Shown piece after piece: positions 27,827 to 36,519 of a stretch of 38,670 nt of DNA; position 1 is the first letter of the stretch, and the number at the start of each line of letters is the position of its first letter. This DNA is from Zhongshania aquatica (GTDB lineage: Bacteria > Pseudomonadota > Gammaproteobacteria > Pseudomonadales > Spongiibacteraceae), in assembly GCF_027257955.1 (NCBI RefSeq), contig NZ_JANZNQ010000023.1, positions 1 to 38,670 of the forward strand, written 5' to 3'. The notes under the pieces are model-generated. The model made no database searches. It saw nothing but the letters and a program-made list of their open reading frames with translations, and was not told the DNA's origin. A program made the translations under genes and the position numbers.

Positions 27827-28633
27827 TTAATCACCCCCTGCTTTTCTTTTTAGTAGACCGTGTTTGGGATCGTAGCCAAAAATGGCTAAGGCGAGAAATA
27901 CCAATGTAGTTGCGATACACACGCTAAACGCCTGCAAGTTGAATTGGCCGTAAAGGGCGAAGCGAATAAGTTCGATGCCGTGGGTGAAGGGATTCAGGGC
28001 GCAGATCTGATAAATAATTTCATTGGATTCTCGCATTTTCCACAGCGGATACAGTGCCGAGGAAAGAAAGAACATGGGAAACACGATGAAGTTCATTACG
28101 CCGGCAAAGTTTTCTAACTGACGGATGACCGACGATAAAAATAAACCCAAGGCACTTAACATGAGTGCGGGGAGTAGAGCCGCGGGTAATAAGTAGACGT
28201 AGCCCATAAGCGGCGGGGTGATGTCGAAAAGGCGCGCAATCGCGATAAAGGCATATACCTGAAATAGTGATACTAGCGATGTCGCAAGTAATTTGCAGAT
28301 CAGCAGATAGGCGCGGGGAATTGGGCTGGTAAGCAGTACACGCATGCTTCCCACCTCACGGTCGTAGACCATCGACAGCGAGCTTTGCATGCCGTTAAAC
28401 AGCAAAATAATGCCGATTAGCCCCGGCGCAATATACACCTCGTAGCTGATATAGGTTTCGTAGGGGGGAATGATGGCAATGCCAAGGGCGGAGCGAAAAC
28501 CTGCAGCAAATACCGCAAGCCATAGCAGCGGTCGAACTAATGAGGAAAAAAATCGCGATCGCTGTTGCAGAAAGCGAGTCATCTCTCTTTTTAGAATGCC
28601 CACAAAGCAGTAGTAGTACGCTGAAATAGTCAT
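27827..28633 (-). CDS. ABC-2-type permease of the PQQ-associated ABC system (PedC/LutF-like)
   Basis: The 268-aa permease has about six membrane helices and the ABC-2 fold (N-terminal MTRFLQQRSRFFSSLVRPLL, then GLIGIILLFNGMQSSLSMVY, EVGSMRVLLTSPIPR). Its partners are the overlapping ATPase gene (4 bp), the beta-propeller and a periplasmic binding protein. The set matches the PedABC/Lut group found beside PQQ dehydrogenases, which in Pseudomonas putida and Methylobacterium is linked to lanthanide uptake. ABC-2 permeases are usually exporters, so the direction of transport here is open. Confidence 0.87.
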   Translation of the reverse strand: MTISAYYYCFVGILKREMTRFLQQRSRFFSSLVRPLLWLAVFAAGFRSALGIAIIPPYETYISYEVYIAPGLIGIILLFNGMQSSLSMVYDREVGSMRVLLTSPIPRAYLLICKLLATSLVSLFQVYAFIAIARLFDITPPLMGYVYLLPAALLPALMLSALGLFLSSVIRQLENFAGVMNFIVFPMFFLSSALYPLWKMRESNEIIYQICALNPFTHGIELIRFALYGQFNLQAFSVCIATTLVFLALAIFGYDPKHGLLKRKAGGD

Positions 28634-29364
28634 ACCACTGACCTTGTTAATTGCGAAAATAATGCCGGTAAATCCTTGGCCTTGTGCTGCTCTTGCAGCG
28701 TTTTCGCTTCACCTTGGGCAAGGCATTTGCCCTTATTCAGTATGAGTATATTGTCTTGGTCGTGCAGTTCTTCTATGAGGTGCGTTGTCCACAGTGCAGC
28801 AATTCCCTCGGTTTTACAGAGCGTTCTCACATGTGCATTTAAATTCGCTCGACTGTCTATGTCGAGTCCAGAGGAGGCCTCGTCGAGTAAGAGTAGTTTG
28901 GGACGATGAAGTAGGGCGCGTGCTAGTTCCACGCGGCGTCGGTGGCCGCCGTTTAAATCTCGCACACGGTCGTGTTGCCGGTCGCCAAGCTCAAACCGCG
29001 CCAGCTCCTGCTGTATGCGAGCACTTACTTCTTTTGGGGAAAGCCCGTGCAGTGCGCCGTGGTATTCAAGATTTTGTGAGACGCTTAAATCAAGGTCGAG
29101 TGTGCTTTGCTGAAACACCACGCCAATCTGGCGCATGGCTTGGTTGCCGTGTGTGTTGAGCGAATAATTGAAGACGTTGATCTCGCCGCTCGCGGGTTTT
29201 AGCAGCCGTGTAAGCAATGACATCAGTGTGGTTTTACCCGCGCCGTTGGGGCCGAGTAGGCCAAAGAATTCGCCCTCTGCAATATCGACATTGAGTTTAT
29301 CGAGTGCGAGTCGCTCACCGTATTGGTAGCAGAGATTTGATATATGCAGCGCGGCAGATGTCAT
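28630..29364 (-). CDS. ATPase of the PQQ-associated ABC system (LutE-like)
   Basis: The 244-aa ATPase has Walker A GPNGAGKTT, Q-loop VVFQQSTLDLDLS, Walker B LLLLDEASSGLD and switch His in WTTHLIEE. The signature loop reads LNGGHRRRVELARAL, with Asn for Ser and His for Gln compared with the usual LSGGQ. It overlaps the permease gene by 4 bp and follows the propeller gene by 10 bp. It belongs to the group described as PQQ-dependent alcohol dehydrogenase-associated ABC ATPase. Confidence 0.9.
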   Translation of the reverse strand: MTSAALHISNLCYQYGERLALDKLNVDIAEGEFFGLLGPNGAGKTTLMSLLTRLLKPASGEINVFNYSLNTHGNQAMRQIGVVFQQSTLDLDLSVSQNLEYHGALHGLSPKEVSARIQQELARFELGDRQHDRVRDLNGGHRRRVELARALLHRPKLLLLDEASSGLDIDSRANLNAHVRTLCKTEGIAALWTTHLIEELHDQDNILILNKGKCLAQGEAKTLQEQHKAKDLPALFSQLTRSVV

Positions 29365-29374
29365 AGGGCAGATA

Positions 29375-30382
29375 TCACGGTTTTACCGCGACCCCCCAAG
29401 GAAATCGCCCCACCTTTATACTCTTGAGTACGGTGAGGGACTTCACGTCGATGATCGATACGTCGCCGCTAATACCATTGCTACTGATGAGTCGAGTTTC
29501 ATCGCCGTTAAGTGCTAGGTGCCAAACTCGGCGGCCAACGAGCAAATACTTAATGACTTTTTGCTGAGCAATATCAATGACTGCAACATGGTTTGCGGGG
29601 CCGAGTGCAACAAAGGCAAAGCGGTTGTCGTGGGTTAGGGTTATGCCAACCGGTTGTATTTTATCCTTATACACGCCGGGAATTTTAAAAGTGTACACAT
29701 GGGAGATGGTTCTGTTTGCGACGTCGATAACGCTGACGGTGCCGCCAATTTCAGACGACGCCCACAGGGTTTTGCCGTCATCACTAAATTCAACATGTCG
29801 TGGCCGCTGATCAACCAAGGTGTTGTCGATAAGCTCATGGCTGTCGCTGTCTATCCAATGCAGCATATTGCTGGTTTCAGATGTGTTAACCACCCATTTA
29901 CCATCGGGGCTGATGGCCATACCCTCGGGTTCTAGGCCTACATCAATTTGACTAATAACCTCACGCTTCACGGTGTCGACTACGGTCACTATCGCGTTGT
30001 CTTCGTTAGAGATATACAGGTCTTTGTTATTGGGATGCAGCGCGAATTGTTCTGGGTCTACACCGGAGGGGAGGTTGGCAATGATTTTCTGAGTTTTCAC
30101 ATCTAGCACTTGCACGCTGTCAGAATCGCTGGCGCAAATATACAGTTGGCTAAAGTCTTTGTTAAAGGTAATGCCCCGTGGCCTAAGACCGACCTCGATA
30201 GTTGCTGTCACCGTCAGGGTATCTAGATCAATCACCGATAAGGTATTGTCTTTCTCGTTAGAAACGTACACTTGTTCGGCTAGGCTGGGCGTAGCGAAAC
30301 CTATAGAAGCGCCCAAAAATACGCCGATAAAGTTTAACGGTGTGCTTGAGCCGATAACGCGAATGGCGGATTTAATTGTCAT
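29375..30382 (-). CDS. PQQ-catabolism-associated YVTN beta-propeller protein
   Basis: The 335-aa exported protein has a signal peptide, then about seven repeats of the YVTN/40-residue propeller type (VYVSNEKDNTLSVIDLDTLT, LYICASDSDSVQVLDVKTQK, LYISNEDNAIVTVVDTVKRE and so on). It matches the known propeller protein that accompanies PQQ-linked ABC operons. It lies 7 bp after the binding-protein gene and 10 bp before the ATPase gene. It is probably a periplasmic scaffold or ligand binder of the transport system; the precise role is unknown. Confidence 0.9.
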   Translation of the reverse strand: MTIKSAIRVIGSSTPLNFIGVFLGASIGFATPSLAEQVYVSNEKDNTLSVIDLDTLTVTATIEVGLRPRGITFNKDFSQLYICASDSDSVQVLDVKTQKIIANLPSGVDPEQFALHPNNKDLYISNEDNAIVTVVDTVKREVISQIDVGLEPEGMAISPDGKWVVNTSETSNMLHWIDSDSHELIDNTLVDQRPRHVEFSDDGKTLWASSEIGGTVSVIDVANRTISHVYTFKIPGVYKDKIQPVGITLTHDNRFAFVALGPANHVAVIDIAQQKVIKYLLVGRRVWHLALNGDETRLISSNGISGDVSIIDVKSLTVLKSIKVGRFPWGVAVKP

Positions 30383-30389
30383 GATGTTC

Positions 30390-31658
30390 TCACAGTGTAG
30401 GTGCCTCGAACGCGCAGCTCACTTCGGGGCGGTCGTAGCCCAGCGTGTCCATTTCTGAATGGGGGTGCAGATAACCTTCCTGCGGCGACTGGCTAATAAG
30501 CGCATTGGGTTGCACCAGTGGGATAGGTTGGCGAAGTTGGCCATTCCATTTTCTAAAGTTTAGGCGGCGACCCTTAAATGCACTGAGCTGAAAGTTGTCG
30601 CTGAGTAAATACTGATACAGCGTGGTGTCATCGTTGGACTTCGTTCTTGTTATCGCCTCGCCAATAGCACGTACCGCTAGCCATGCGGCATAGTCCACAT
30701 CGTTCATGTCGCGCTTGGCATAATCGGTGAAGCGGTTTTGTAGCTGGGCCGCGCCCCATTGTTCAATACTCCAATGCCATCCGGTTGGGGTTAACCCTTG
30801 TGTTCCTGCGGCGGGTCTTGGCAGCCATGTGTTGTAGGGGATGTATTCGCCAATATCGCCTATCTCATCGGCAATTAGCGTTACATCGTAGTCTTTTGAT
30901 TGACTGAATAGTTTAATTTCGTTTTGAGCTGAGCGCCGTAAGTCTGAATTAAATTGCCACTCACGCTCGTCGATGATATTTGCGCCAAATCGTTTTGCTG
31001 AGCGCTTTAGCGCGGCGCTAAATAATTTATCTTCCTCCCGTTGACCACGCAGTAATAACCATTTTTTCCAGCGTTTAGACATCAAAAATTGCGCAAGTCC
31101 GTCGGTGAGCATGGCGCGGCTTGGAATAGTGTGCAGCAGTCTCGGCTGGCATTGTTCGTTGCGAAGCACATCGTCTTTGGCAGAAACATTAAAGATAATT
31201 GCGTGCTTGGCAATGTGCTCGTCGCGACTTAGCGTGAGCAAGGTCGCTGCTGGCAGTTTTGCCACAATGAAGGTATTCCCGCTGTCGATCCACACTCTTG
31301 CGGCGGCAATCGCACCGTCACTATCATCAAACAGTTTTGCTGTTAATTGGTAGTGTTCGCCGGTAAAGCGTCCGGTGGTATTGTTGTCGGCAATCGCGAC
31401 GTTGGCGCCGTCTAATCCCGAACTTTCTGGTGCGCTGCGAATATTTGATAAAGTCGGAGGACGCTCTTGTACGTGTTCAAGAAATAACACTGGAACATCG
31501 CGCTGCACTGAGGGCGCCGCGTTGGTAATCTGAGTGCTTAGAGCTAAACCCAAGCCTAGGCCCAAGCATAGGCACATGCGTGGACGTAAGCCTAGAGCAA
31601 AAACAAGCTTAATCCATAGGGTTAAGCAGGGTGTCGCAATGAACGGGTGTTTGTTCAT
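30390..31658 (-). CDS. Periplasmic binding protein of the PQQ-associated ABC system (PedA/LutA-like)
   Basis: The 422-aa protein has a leader containing an unusual Leu-Gly run (CLCLGLGLGLALS) and a type-1 periplasmic binding fold (NTFIVAKLPAATLLTLSRDE, KRWKKWLLLRGQREEDKLFS, IGEYIPYNTWLPRPAAG). The C-terminus has SPQEGYLHPHSEMDTLGYDR and VSCAFEAP, typical of the PQQ-dependent alcohol dehydrogenase ABC binding proteins. It is the first gene of a four-gene operon (binding protein, propeller, ATPase, permease) that diverges from the cytochrome gene. Lanthanide binding is suggested by Lut/Ped relatives, not shown by sequence. Confidence 0.88.
   Translation of the reverse strand: MNKHPFIATPCLTLWIKLVFALGLRPRMCLCLGLGLGLALSTQITNAAPSVQRDVPVLFLEHVQERPPTLSNIRSAPESSGLDGANVAIADNNTTGRFTGEHYQLTAKLFDDSDGAIAAARVWIDSGNTFIVAKLPAATLLTLSRDEHIAKHAIIFNVSAKDDVLRNEQCQPRLLHTIPSRAMLTDGLAQFLMSKRWKKWLLLRGQREEDKLFSAALKRSAKRFGANIIDEREWQFNSDLRRSAQNEIKLFSQSKDYDVTLIADEIGDIGEYIPYNTWLPRPAAGTQGLTPTGWHWSIEQWGAAQLQNRFTDYAKRDMNDVDYAAWLAVRAIGEAITRTKSNDDTTLYQYLLSDNFQLSAFKGRRLNFRKWNGQLRQPIPLVQPNALISQSPQEGYLHPHSEMDTLGYDRPEVSCAFEAPTL
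31534..31600. repeat. Short imperfect tandem repeat in the binding-protein leader
   Basis: Degenerate AAGCCTAGGCCC-type units (12 bp, seen around 31549-31575, with weaker AAGC.TAGGC and AAGCCTAGAG copies further right) encode the Leu-Gly/Arg-Pro tract of the signal peptide. Slippage could change the length of the hydrophobic core. Confidence 0.45.
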
Positions 31659-32091
31659 GAGACCTAAAGTGTAAACCTAGTGGCGAAAAAAAATGGTGGC
31701 GCAGATAACGCCCGGTGATCAGTGCCGCTGGCAGCGTTGATATTCATATCCGTTAGTTCTCGATTTTTATAGTGATGATACTTTCGGCATTGCGTACTGC
31801 TTATTTATATACCCGTTCATGCTATGTGGAGCGCTGGCCTTTTGATATATGCAAAAGGTCGTAATGATGTGAGACTAAAGTAGTAGATTATTCGTCGCCT
31901 AAAATTGCTTCCATTTCCTCGCCTATTATTTTGCTAACTACTACTTAGGGTGTAGTTGTCGGCTTCATTCCTGACACCAAAGCACAATTGCCCGAACTCA
32001 CCCGTTTGATACGCTATCAGCAGAATACGAATTGGCTGGGCGCGGTGCCATCAGCTTCAAAAAAATAATGTCAGATTGGTTGAGGAATATT
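31659..32091. promoter_or_regulatory. Divergent regulatory region with two response-regulator boxes
   Basis: This 433-bp region separates the ABC operon from the cytochrome operon and holds no gene I trust. AAAGTAGTA occurs at 31877-31885 and TACTACTTA at 31939-31947 (62 bp apart), followed by a GTAGTT half at about 31952. These match the dyad before the TonB receptor, and each could serve one of the two divergent operons. Confidence 0.5.
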
Positions 32092-32544
32092 ATGCGTAAT
32101 TTATCGGTTGGGCGCGTTCTACGTAGCGGCGCAGTGTTATTTTTCGGTGCGCAGGCTGCATTGGTGTTAGCGCATGGCGATGTGACACCGCAGGCGGTAA
32201 ACACCGAGACTTTACCTCAGTTAGGCGAAGAGTGGCGCGAGACAAACCCTTATCGCGGAGATGCTGAAGCAATCCGAGTTGGTGATTCTGCATACAACCA
32301 GAACTGTGCACGTTGCCATGGCTTAGAAGCGATTTCCGGCGGTATGACCCCAGACCTAAGAAAACTAAATGACCCAGCAGAATATATAGACATCGAAGAA
32401 TCTGATCAGTGGTTTATGACCCGCATTCGCCACGGTGCGGTGGTCGATGGCCGTGTATATATGCCTCCATTTGAAGGTATTTTAAGTCAAGAAGCCATGT
32501 GGGCGATCCGCTCATATTTAGATACCAGAAAACTTGAAGAATGA
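32092..32544 (+). CDS. pedF: Cytochrome c550, PedF-like electron acceptor
   Basis: The product is 150 aa from ATG 32092, which has GAGGA 5 bp before it; earlier in-frame starts (TTG 32032, ATG 32068) lack this. A signal peptide ends near VLA-HGD. The heme c site is CARCH, and Met in VYMPPFEG is the probable sixth ligand. It accepts electrons from the PQQ alcohol dehydrogenase in the periplasm and passes them to the oxidase. It is the first of three genes in the order cytochrome, XoxJ-like, dehydrogenase. Confidence 0.9.
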   Translation: MRNLSVGRVLRSGAVLFFGAQAALVLAHGDVTPQAVNTETLPQLGEEWRETNPYRGDAEAIRVGDSAYNQNCARCHGLEAISGGMTPDLRKLNDPAEYIDIEESDQWFMTRIRHGAVVDGRVYMPPFEGILSQEAMWAIRSYLDTRKLEE

Positions 32545-32554
32545 GATCTGAATA

Positions 32555-33451
32555 ATGGGTATTTTGCGCGCTACCTTGTTGCTGCCCACGCTGTGTTTAC
32601 TGGCCGTGTTCACTGTTGTTAACACGGCGCAGGCACGTAAGTACGATGATGTTATTCAATCGAAGTATATTGAGTTTGCGGTATACCGTGATTTTCCACC
32701 CTACTCATTTCTAAAAGATGGCAAGCCTGCGGGTATCGACGTAGATATTGGCAAGCGCATCGCAAGTGACATGGGAGTTGAAGCACGTTGGCTTTGGCTG
32801 ACGGCGGATGAAAACCTCGATGATGATCTGCGCAATGCGGTGTGGAAGGGCAGTGTAGTCGACCGCAAGGTGGCCGATGTGATGTTGCGAGTACCCTATG
32901 ACCGCGAATACGCCTATGCTCAAGATGGCTACGGCCTACCCCGTAATGACATGGTAGTCATGTCGTCGCCCTATCATAAAGAATCCTGGAAATTAGTTCG
33001 GGATATTAATAAAACTCGCAAAGTTCGCAACCTTGCGATTTTTCAATACCAGCCCATTGGTGTCGAAATAGATAGTCTCCCAGACTTCTTCTTGGTCGGG
33101 ACCTTGCAAGGACGGCTGCGCGAAAACGTCCATCACTATCCAACGGTATTTGCTGCCATTAGCGATTTAAAAGCCGGAAAGCTAAGTGCCGTAGCGGGCA
33201 TGCGCAGTCAATTAGAGTGGGGCTTGCCAAATAGGTCTGAAAATCTAGATATCGATGATGACGGGCTTGAGTCTCTGGGGCGTAAGAGCTGGGATATTGG
33301 CATTGCCATCAAAGACAGCTACCGCCAACTCGGTTATGCCGTAGACGGTGTGATCGTGACGATGGTGAAAAACGGCGATATGGAAAAAATATTTTCAAGC
33401 TATGGCGTGTCTTATGAACAGCCCTCCATGTACGACGTTGCCGCTGAATAA
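32555..33451 (+). CDS. MoxJ/XoxJ-like periplasmic protein, quinoprotein-associated
   Basis: The 298-aa exported protein has a type-2 periplasmic binding fold (IEFAVYRDFPPYSFLKDGKP, GIDVDIGKRIASDMGVEARW) of the group found with quinoprotein dehydrogenases. MxaJ and XoxJ proteins of this group bind their dehydrogenase and are thought to aid its maturation or activation rather than transport. It lies 10 bp after the cytochrome gene. The dehydrogenase follows after a 264-bp gap with its own leader. Confidence 0.9.
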   Translation: MGILRATLLLPTLCLLAVFTVVNTAQARKYDDVIQSKYIEFAVYRDFPPYSFLKDGKPAGIDVDIGKRIASDMGVEARWLWLTADENLDDDLRNAVWKGSVVDRKVADVMLRVPYDREYAYAQDGYGLPRNDMVVMSSPYHKESWKLVRDINKTRKVRNLAIFQYQPIGVEIDSLPDFFLVGTLQGRLRENVHHYPTVFAAISDLKAGKLSAVAGMRSQLEWGLPNRSENLDIDDDGLESLGRKSWDIGIAIKDSYRQLGYAVDGVIVTMVKNGDMEKIFSSYGVSYEQPSMYDVAAE

Positions 33452-33513
33452 AATAAGCTCAAGAAATTAATAGCTCACCCGTTTCTATCCCTTAAAACCC
33501 GAATACTTATTTT

Positions 33514-33522
33514 TACTACTAA
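33514..33522 (+). promoter_or_regulatory. Candidate regulator box upstream of the PQQ dehydrogenase
   Basis: TACTACTAA lies 193 bp before the dehydrogenase start, the same 9-mer as upstream of exaC, and is followed by ACAGTACC. The long leader (264 bp) supports an independent, strong promoter for this gene. Confidence 0.35.
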
Positions 33523-33715
33523 AACAGTACCAATGGACAGTAAGTGCACGTCTCTAGATCAATTGTGAGCTGACCTAGAGCGTCACATACTCAGACCCAG
33601 ATCGCACTAACTTGATCGCGAATAGTTTAAAAATATTTGCGTACAGAGTGATGCGACGGATTAGAAAATACTCGGTTTTTGAAAATAAATCTAAGTGTTA
33701 GTTAGGAGATTTACA

Positions 33716-35479
33716 ATGAAAATAATGTGCATGGCAAGATCTGTCACTGTGGCCGCCGCCGTGGCAGCTATGAGTTTCAGTTCGCTACTTAACGCGGGTG
33801 TTACCGATCAAGATATTTTGAATGATGCTAAAACCACCGGTGATATTGTTAGCTATGGATTAGGTACGCAGGGCCAGCGTTACAGTCCACTTAAAATAGT
33901 GAACGACAAAAACGTCCAATCGTTATCACCTATTTGGTCGTTTTCCTTTGGTGGTGAAAAACAGCGCGGGCAAGAATCACAGCCGCTGATTAAAGATGGT
34001 GTTATGTACGTTACCGCGTCTTATTCACGTATTTATGCTGTAGATATCGCCAGCGGTGAAGAGCTTTGGGAATACGATGCGCGTCTACCAGACGGCATTA
34101 TGCCCTGCTGTGACGTGGTTAACCGTGGCGCAGCGCTGTACGGCAACCTAGTTATATTTGGCACACTAGACGCAAAATTGGTCGCCCTAGATATCGAAAC
34201 CGGAAAACCAGTCTGGCGGAAGACTGTTGGTGATTATCAAGCTGGCTACTCAATGACCGCGGCGCCTTTGATCGTTAAGGGCATGGTGATTACCGGTGTA
34301 TCTGGTGGTGAATTCGGTATTGTCGGTAAAGTAGAAGCGCGTGACGCAAAAACCGGTGAAATGGTTTGGAGTCGTCCCACTGTTGAAGGTCACATGGGTT
34401 ACCTACGCGGCAAAGAAAATGGCATTACTGGTGGTAAAGCCGGTAAGACCTGGCCCGGCGACATGTGGAAAACCGGCGGTGCAGCAACATGGCTAGGCGG
34501 CACCTACGACCCAGAAGTCGATCTGCTATTCTTCGGCACCGGTAACCCCGCGCCGTGGAACTCTCATCTGCGTCCCGGTGACAACCTGTACAGCTCATCA
34601 CGTCTTGCTATAGACCCTGACACCGGCAAAATCGTGTGGCATTTCCAAACGACACCACACGACGGTTGGGATTTTGACGGCGTAAACGAGCTCGTGTCGT
34701 TTAACTACAAGCAAGGTGGTAAAACCATTCAAGCAGCGGCAACCGCTGACCGTAACGGTTTCTTCTACGTGCTTGATCGCACCAACGGCAAGTTTATTCG
34801 CGGTCTTCCTTTTGTTAAAAAAATGACGTGGGCAAAAGGCTTGAACAAAGACGGCTCACCGATCTTCGACGAAGCAATGCGCCCCGGTAATCCAGCAGAC
34901 ACAGGCGCCGATGGCAAAAAAGGTAAATCAGTCTTTGCGGTTCCATCCTTCCTCGGTGGTAAAAACTGGATGCCAATGGCATACAGCCAAGACACCGGCT
35001 ACTTCTACGTGCCTTCTAACGAATGGGGCATGGATATTTGGAACGAACCTGTTAACTACAAAAAAGGCGCAGCCTACCTTGGTGCCGGTTTTACCATCAG
35101 ACCTGTTTTTGAAGACCATATCGGTTCATTAAAAGCGATTGATCCAGTCTCTGGTACCGTGAAGTGGGAATTCCAAAACCCAGCGCCACTATGGGGCGGT
35201 GTTCTTGCTACCGCAGGCAACCTCGTCTTTATGGGTAACCCAGAAGGTTACTTAATGGCCTTCGACGCCAAAACCGGCAAAGTACTTTATAAGTTCAACA
35301 CCGGCTCTGGCATTGTTAGCTCACCCATAACCTGGGACAAAGATGGCGAGCAATACGTCACCATCGTGTCTGGCTGGGGTGGTGCAATACCATTGTGGGG
35401 AGGCGAAGTAGCCGCACGTACTAAAGAGCTAAACCAAGGTGGCAGCGTGTGGACGTTCAAAATTCCTAAAGCTAACTAA
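33716..35479 (+). CDS. PQQ-dependent alcohol dehydrogenase with lanthanide signature (PedH/ExaA family)
   Basis: The product is 587 aa from ATG 33716 (TTAGGAGA before it; the upstream ATG 33695 has none). A signal peptide precedes an eight-bladed quinoprotein propeller. Seen: the vicinal disulfide Cys131-Cys132 (GIMPCCDV), metal ligands Glu199 (SGGEFGIVG) and Asn277 (GTGNPAPWN), and catalytic Asp319 in [11 protein letters not shown]. Asp321, two residues later, is the extra acid that lanthanide-dependent enzymes (XoxF, PedH) have and calcium enzymes usually lack. It oxidises primary alcohols to aldehydes in the periplasm, giving electrons to cytochrome c550. Codons look well adapted, which fits high expression. 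A lanthanide need is a prediction from one motif, though a well-supported one. Confidence 0.93.
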   Translation: MKIMCMARSVTVAAAVAAMSFSSLLNAGVTDQDILNDAKTTGDIVSYGLGTQGQRYSPLKIVNDKNVQSLSPIWSFSFGGEKQRGQESQPLIKDGVMYVTASYSRIYAVDIASGEELWEYDARLPDGIMPCCDVVNRGAALYGNLVIFGTLDAKLVALDIETGKPVWRKTVGDYQAGYSMTAAPLIVKGMVITGVSGGEFGIVGKVEARDAKTGEMVWSRPTVEGHMGYLRGKENGITGGKAGKTWPGDMWKTGGAATWLGGTYDPEVDLLFFGTGNPAPWNSHLRPGDNLYSSSRLAIDPDTGKIVWHFQTTPHDGWDFDGVNELVSFNYKQGGKTIQAAATADRNGFFYVLDRTNGKFIRGLPFVKKMTWAKGLNKDGSPIFDEAMRPGNPADTGADGKKGKSVFAVPSFLGGKNWMPMAYSQDTGYFYVPSNEWGMDIWNEPVNYKKGAAYLGAGFTIRPVFEDHIGSLKAIDPVSGTVKWEFQNPAPLWGGVLATAGNLVFMGNPEGYLMAFDAKTGKVLYKFNTGSGIVSSPITWDKDGEQYVTIVSGWGGAIPLWGGEVAARTKELNQGGSVWTFKIPKAN

Positions 35480-35517
35480 GACAAACACCGTTTGTAAAAG
35501 ACGGTAGTGAAACTAAA

Positions 35518-35548
35518 GCCCCGCTTGGATGCCAAGTGGGGCTTTTTT
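35518..35548 (+). terminator. Strong intrinsic terminator after the PQQ dehydrogenase
   Basis: GCCCCGCTTGG (35518-35528), loop ATG, CCAAGTGGGGC (35532-35542), one G-U pair, then six T. It ends the quinoprotein island and separates it from the accessory block to the right. Confidence 0.9.
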
Positions 35549-35913
35549 GTGGGTGAAAATAGCCGGTAGGAGGCTTGAATAGATGGACGGCCAAATATCC
35601 AATATATGCCTTGTATCCGTACTTTTTGACAATGTGAACAATAGCGTCATTCCCATTAACTCCGGAGCCAGTTAATTAACTTATTGATATTTATAATAAA
35701 CGCGATATGCTCAGTGGAAAGGGATGTTTGGCAGAGATAAAGGGAACTAGTCTTCGTTTGTCTGGTGCTTGCTAATAGTGATGTCGCCATCTCATTGAAA
35801 TCCTTTAATATTTTTAATTCTTGCTGAAGCCCTAGCTTTGATAAGGGGGCCAAAGTGATATATGGCCTGAGTCGTTATAACTAGCTGTTATGTTTCCACA
35901 GCAGGAGAGTCAT
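35549..35913. other. AT-rich intergenic region before the caspase operon
   Basis: About 365 bp without a convincing gene. A 65-codon minus-strand frame here starts at TTG with no ribosome site and no family resemblance. A TTGACA at 35626-35631 lacks a good -10 partner at normal spacing. The change from the dehydrogenase to AT-rich, A/T-ending codons begins here. Confidence 0.4.
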
Positions 35914-36519
35914 TTGCCATTTTCTTATAAGACTGAATCAAAAGAGTTTGGAAAAGCCCTGCTTGAGATGGCTGTCAGAGCGCATAGAGAGCAGATTTCT
36001 CAGTATGTGTCTAAGGATAATATGCATAGCTTTCAACACGGAAGAAGCTGGCTGACGGTTAGAGAAGATGGGACAGAAGAATCATCATTCAAAGAGACTG
36101 GCGTTGAGCTAAGCATTGGATATGAAGACCTTATTAAAAACGACATTAATCAGTTCTTTCAATTCCTAAATACCTTTATTGAAGGCTTTACCTCTCAAAC
36201 TATGCAGGGCATGTTTCAGGCGATAAGCGAAAGCTGTGACAAAATTGGGAATACCGTAAACCAAAAAGAGTACGCCTCCCAAGCTGAGGCGTTTTTAGAG
36301 ATGCTGAAAAAAGTTGAATTTAGCGTTAACGAAAATGGCCAAGTCGAACTCCCACAGATTCATGTCGGCACTGATACTGCGGAACATCTAATGCAGTCAC
36401 TGGAAGCACAGGGTGAAGAGTTTCGTGCAGAAGTAGAAAGAATAAAACAAGATAAATCCGAGGCAGCACTAAAAAAAGAAAAAGAGAGATTAAATAAGTA
36501 CAAAGGTATAGATATATGA
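35914..36519 (+). CDS. Charged helical protein paired with the caspase-like protease (unknown)
   Basis: The protein is about 201 aa and cytoplasmic, mostly alpha-helical and rich in Glu/Lys, with a C-terminal coiled coil (EEFRAEVERIKQDKSEAALK onward). I recognise no domain. The best start is TTG at 35914, with GGAGAG 5 bp before; an in-frame ATG at 35890 adds eight residues but has no ribosome site. Its stop overlaps the ATG of the caspase gene by 4 bp, so the two are made together and probably interact. It could be an inhibitor, a sensor or a substrate of the protease; nothing in the sequence decides. Confidence 0.72.
   Translation: MPFSYKTESKEFGKALLEMAVRAHREQISQYVSKDNMHSFQHGRSWLTVREDGTEESSFKETGVELSIGYEDLIKNDINQFFQFLNTFIEGFTSQTMQGMFQAISESCDKIGNTVNQKEYASQAEAFLEMLKKVEFSVNENGQVELPQIHVGTDTAEHLMQSLEAQGEEFRAEVERIKQDKSEAALKKEKERLNKYKGIDI

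Noticed and set aside
35626-35654. TTGACA promoter for the caspase operon
   Set aside because: At 17-bp spacing the -10 position reads ATTCCC, a poor match, so the box alone is not enough.
35656-35853. 65-codon minus-strand frame before the caspase operon
   Set aside because: It starts at TTG without a ribosome site and shows no family resemblance or coding pattern; treated as chance in AT-rich DNA.
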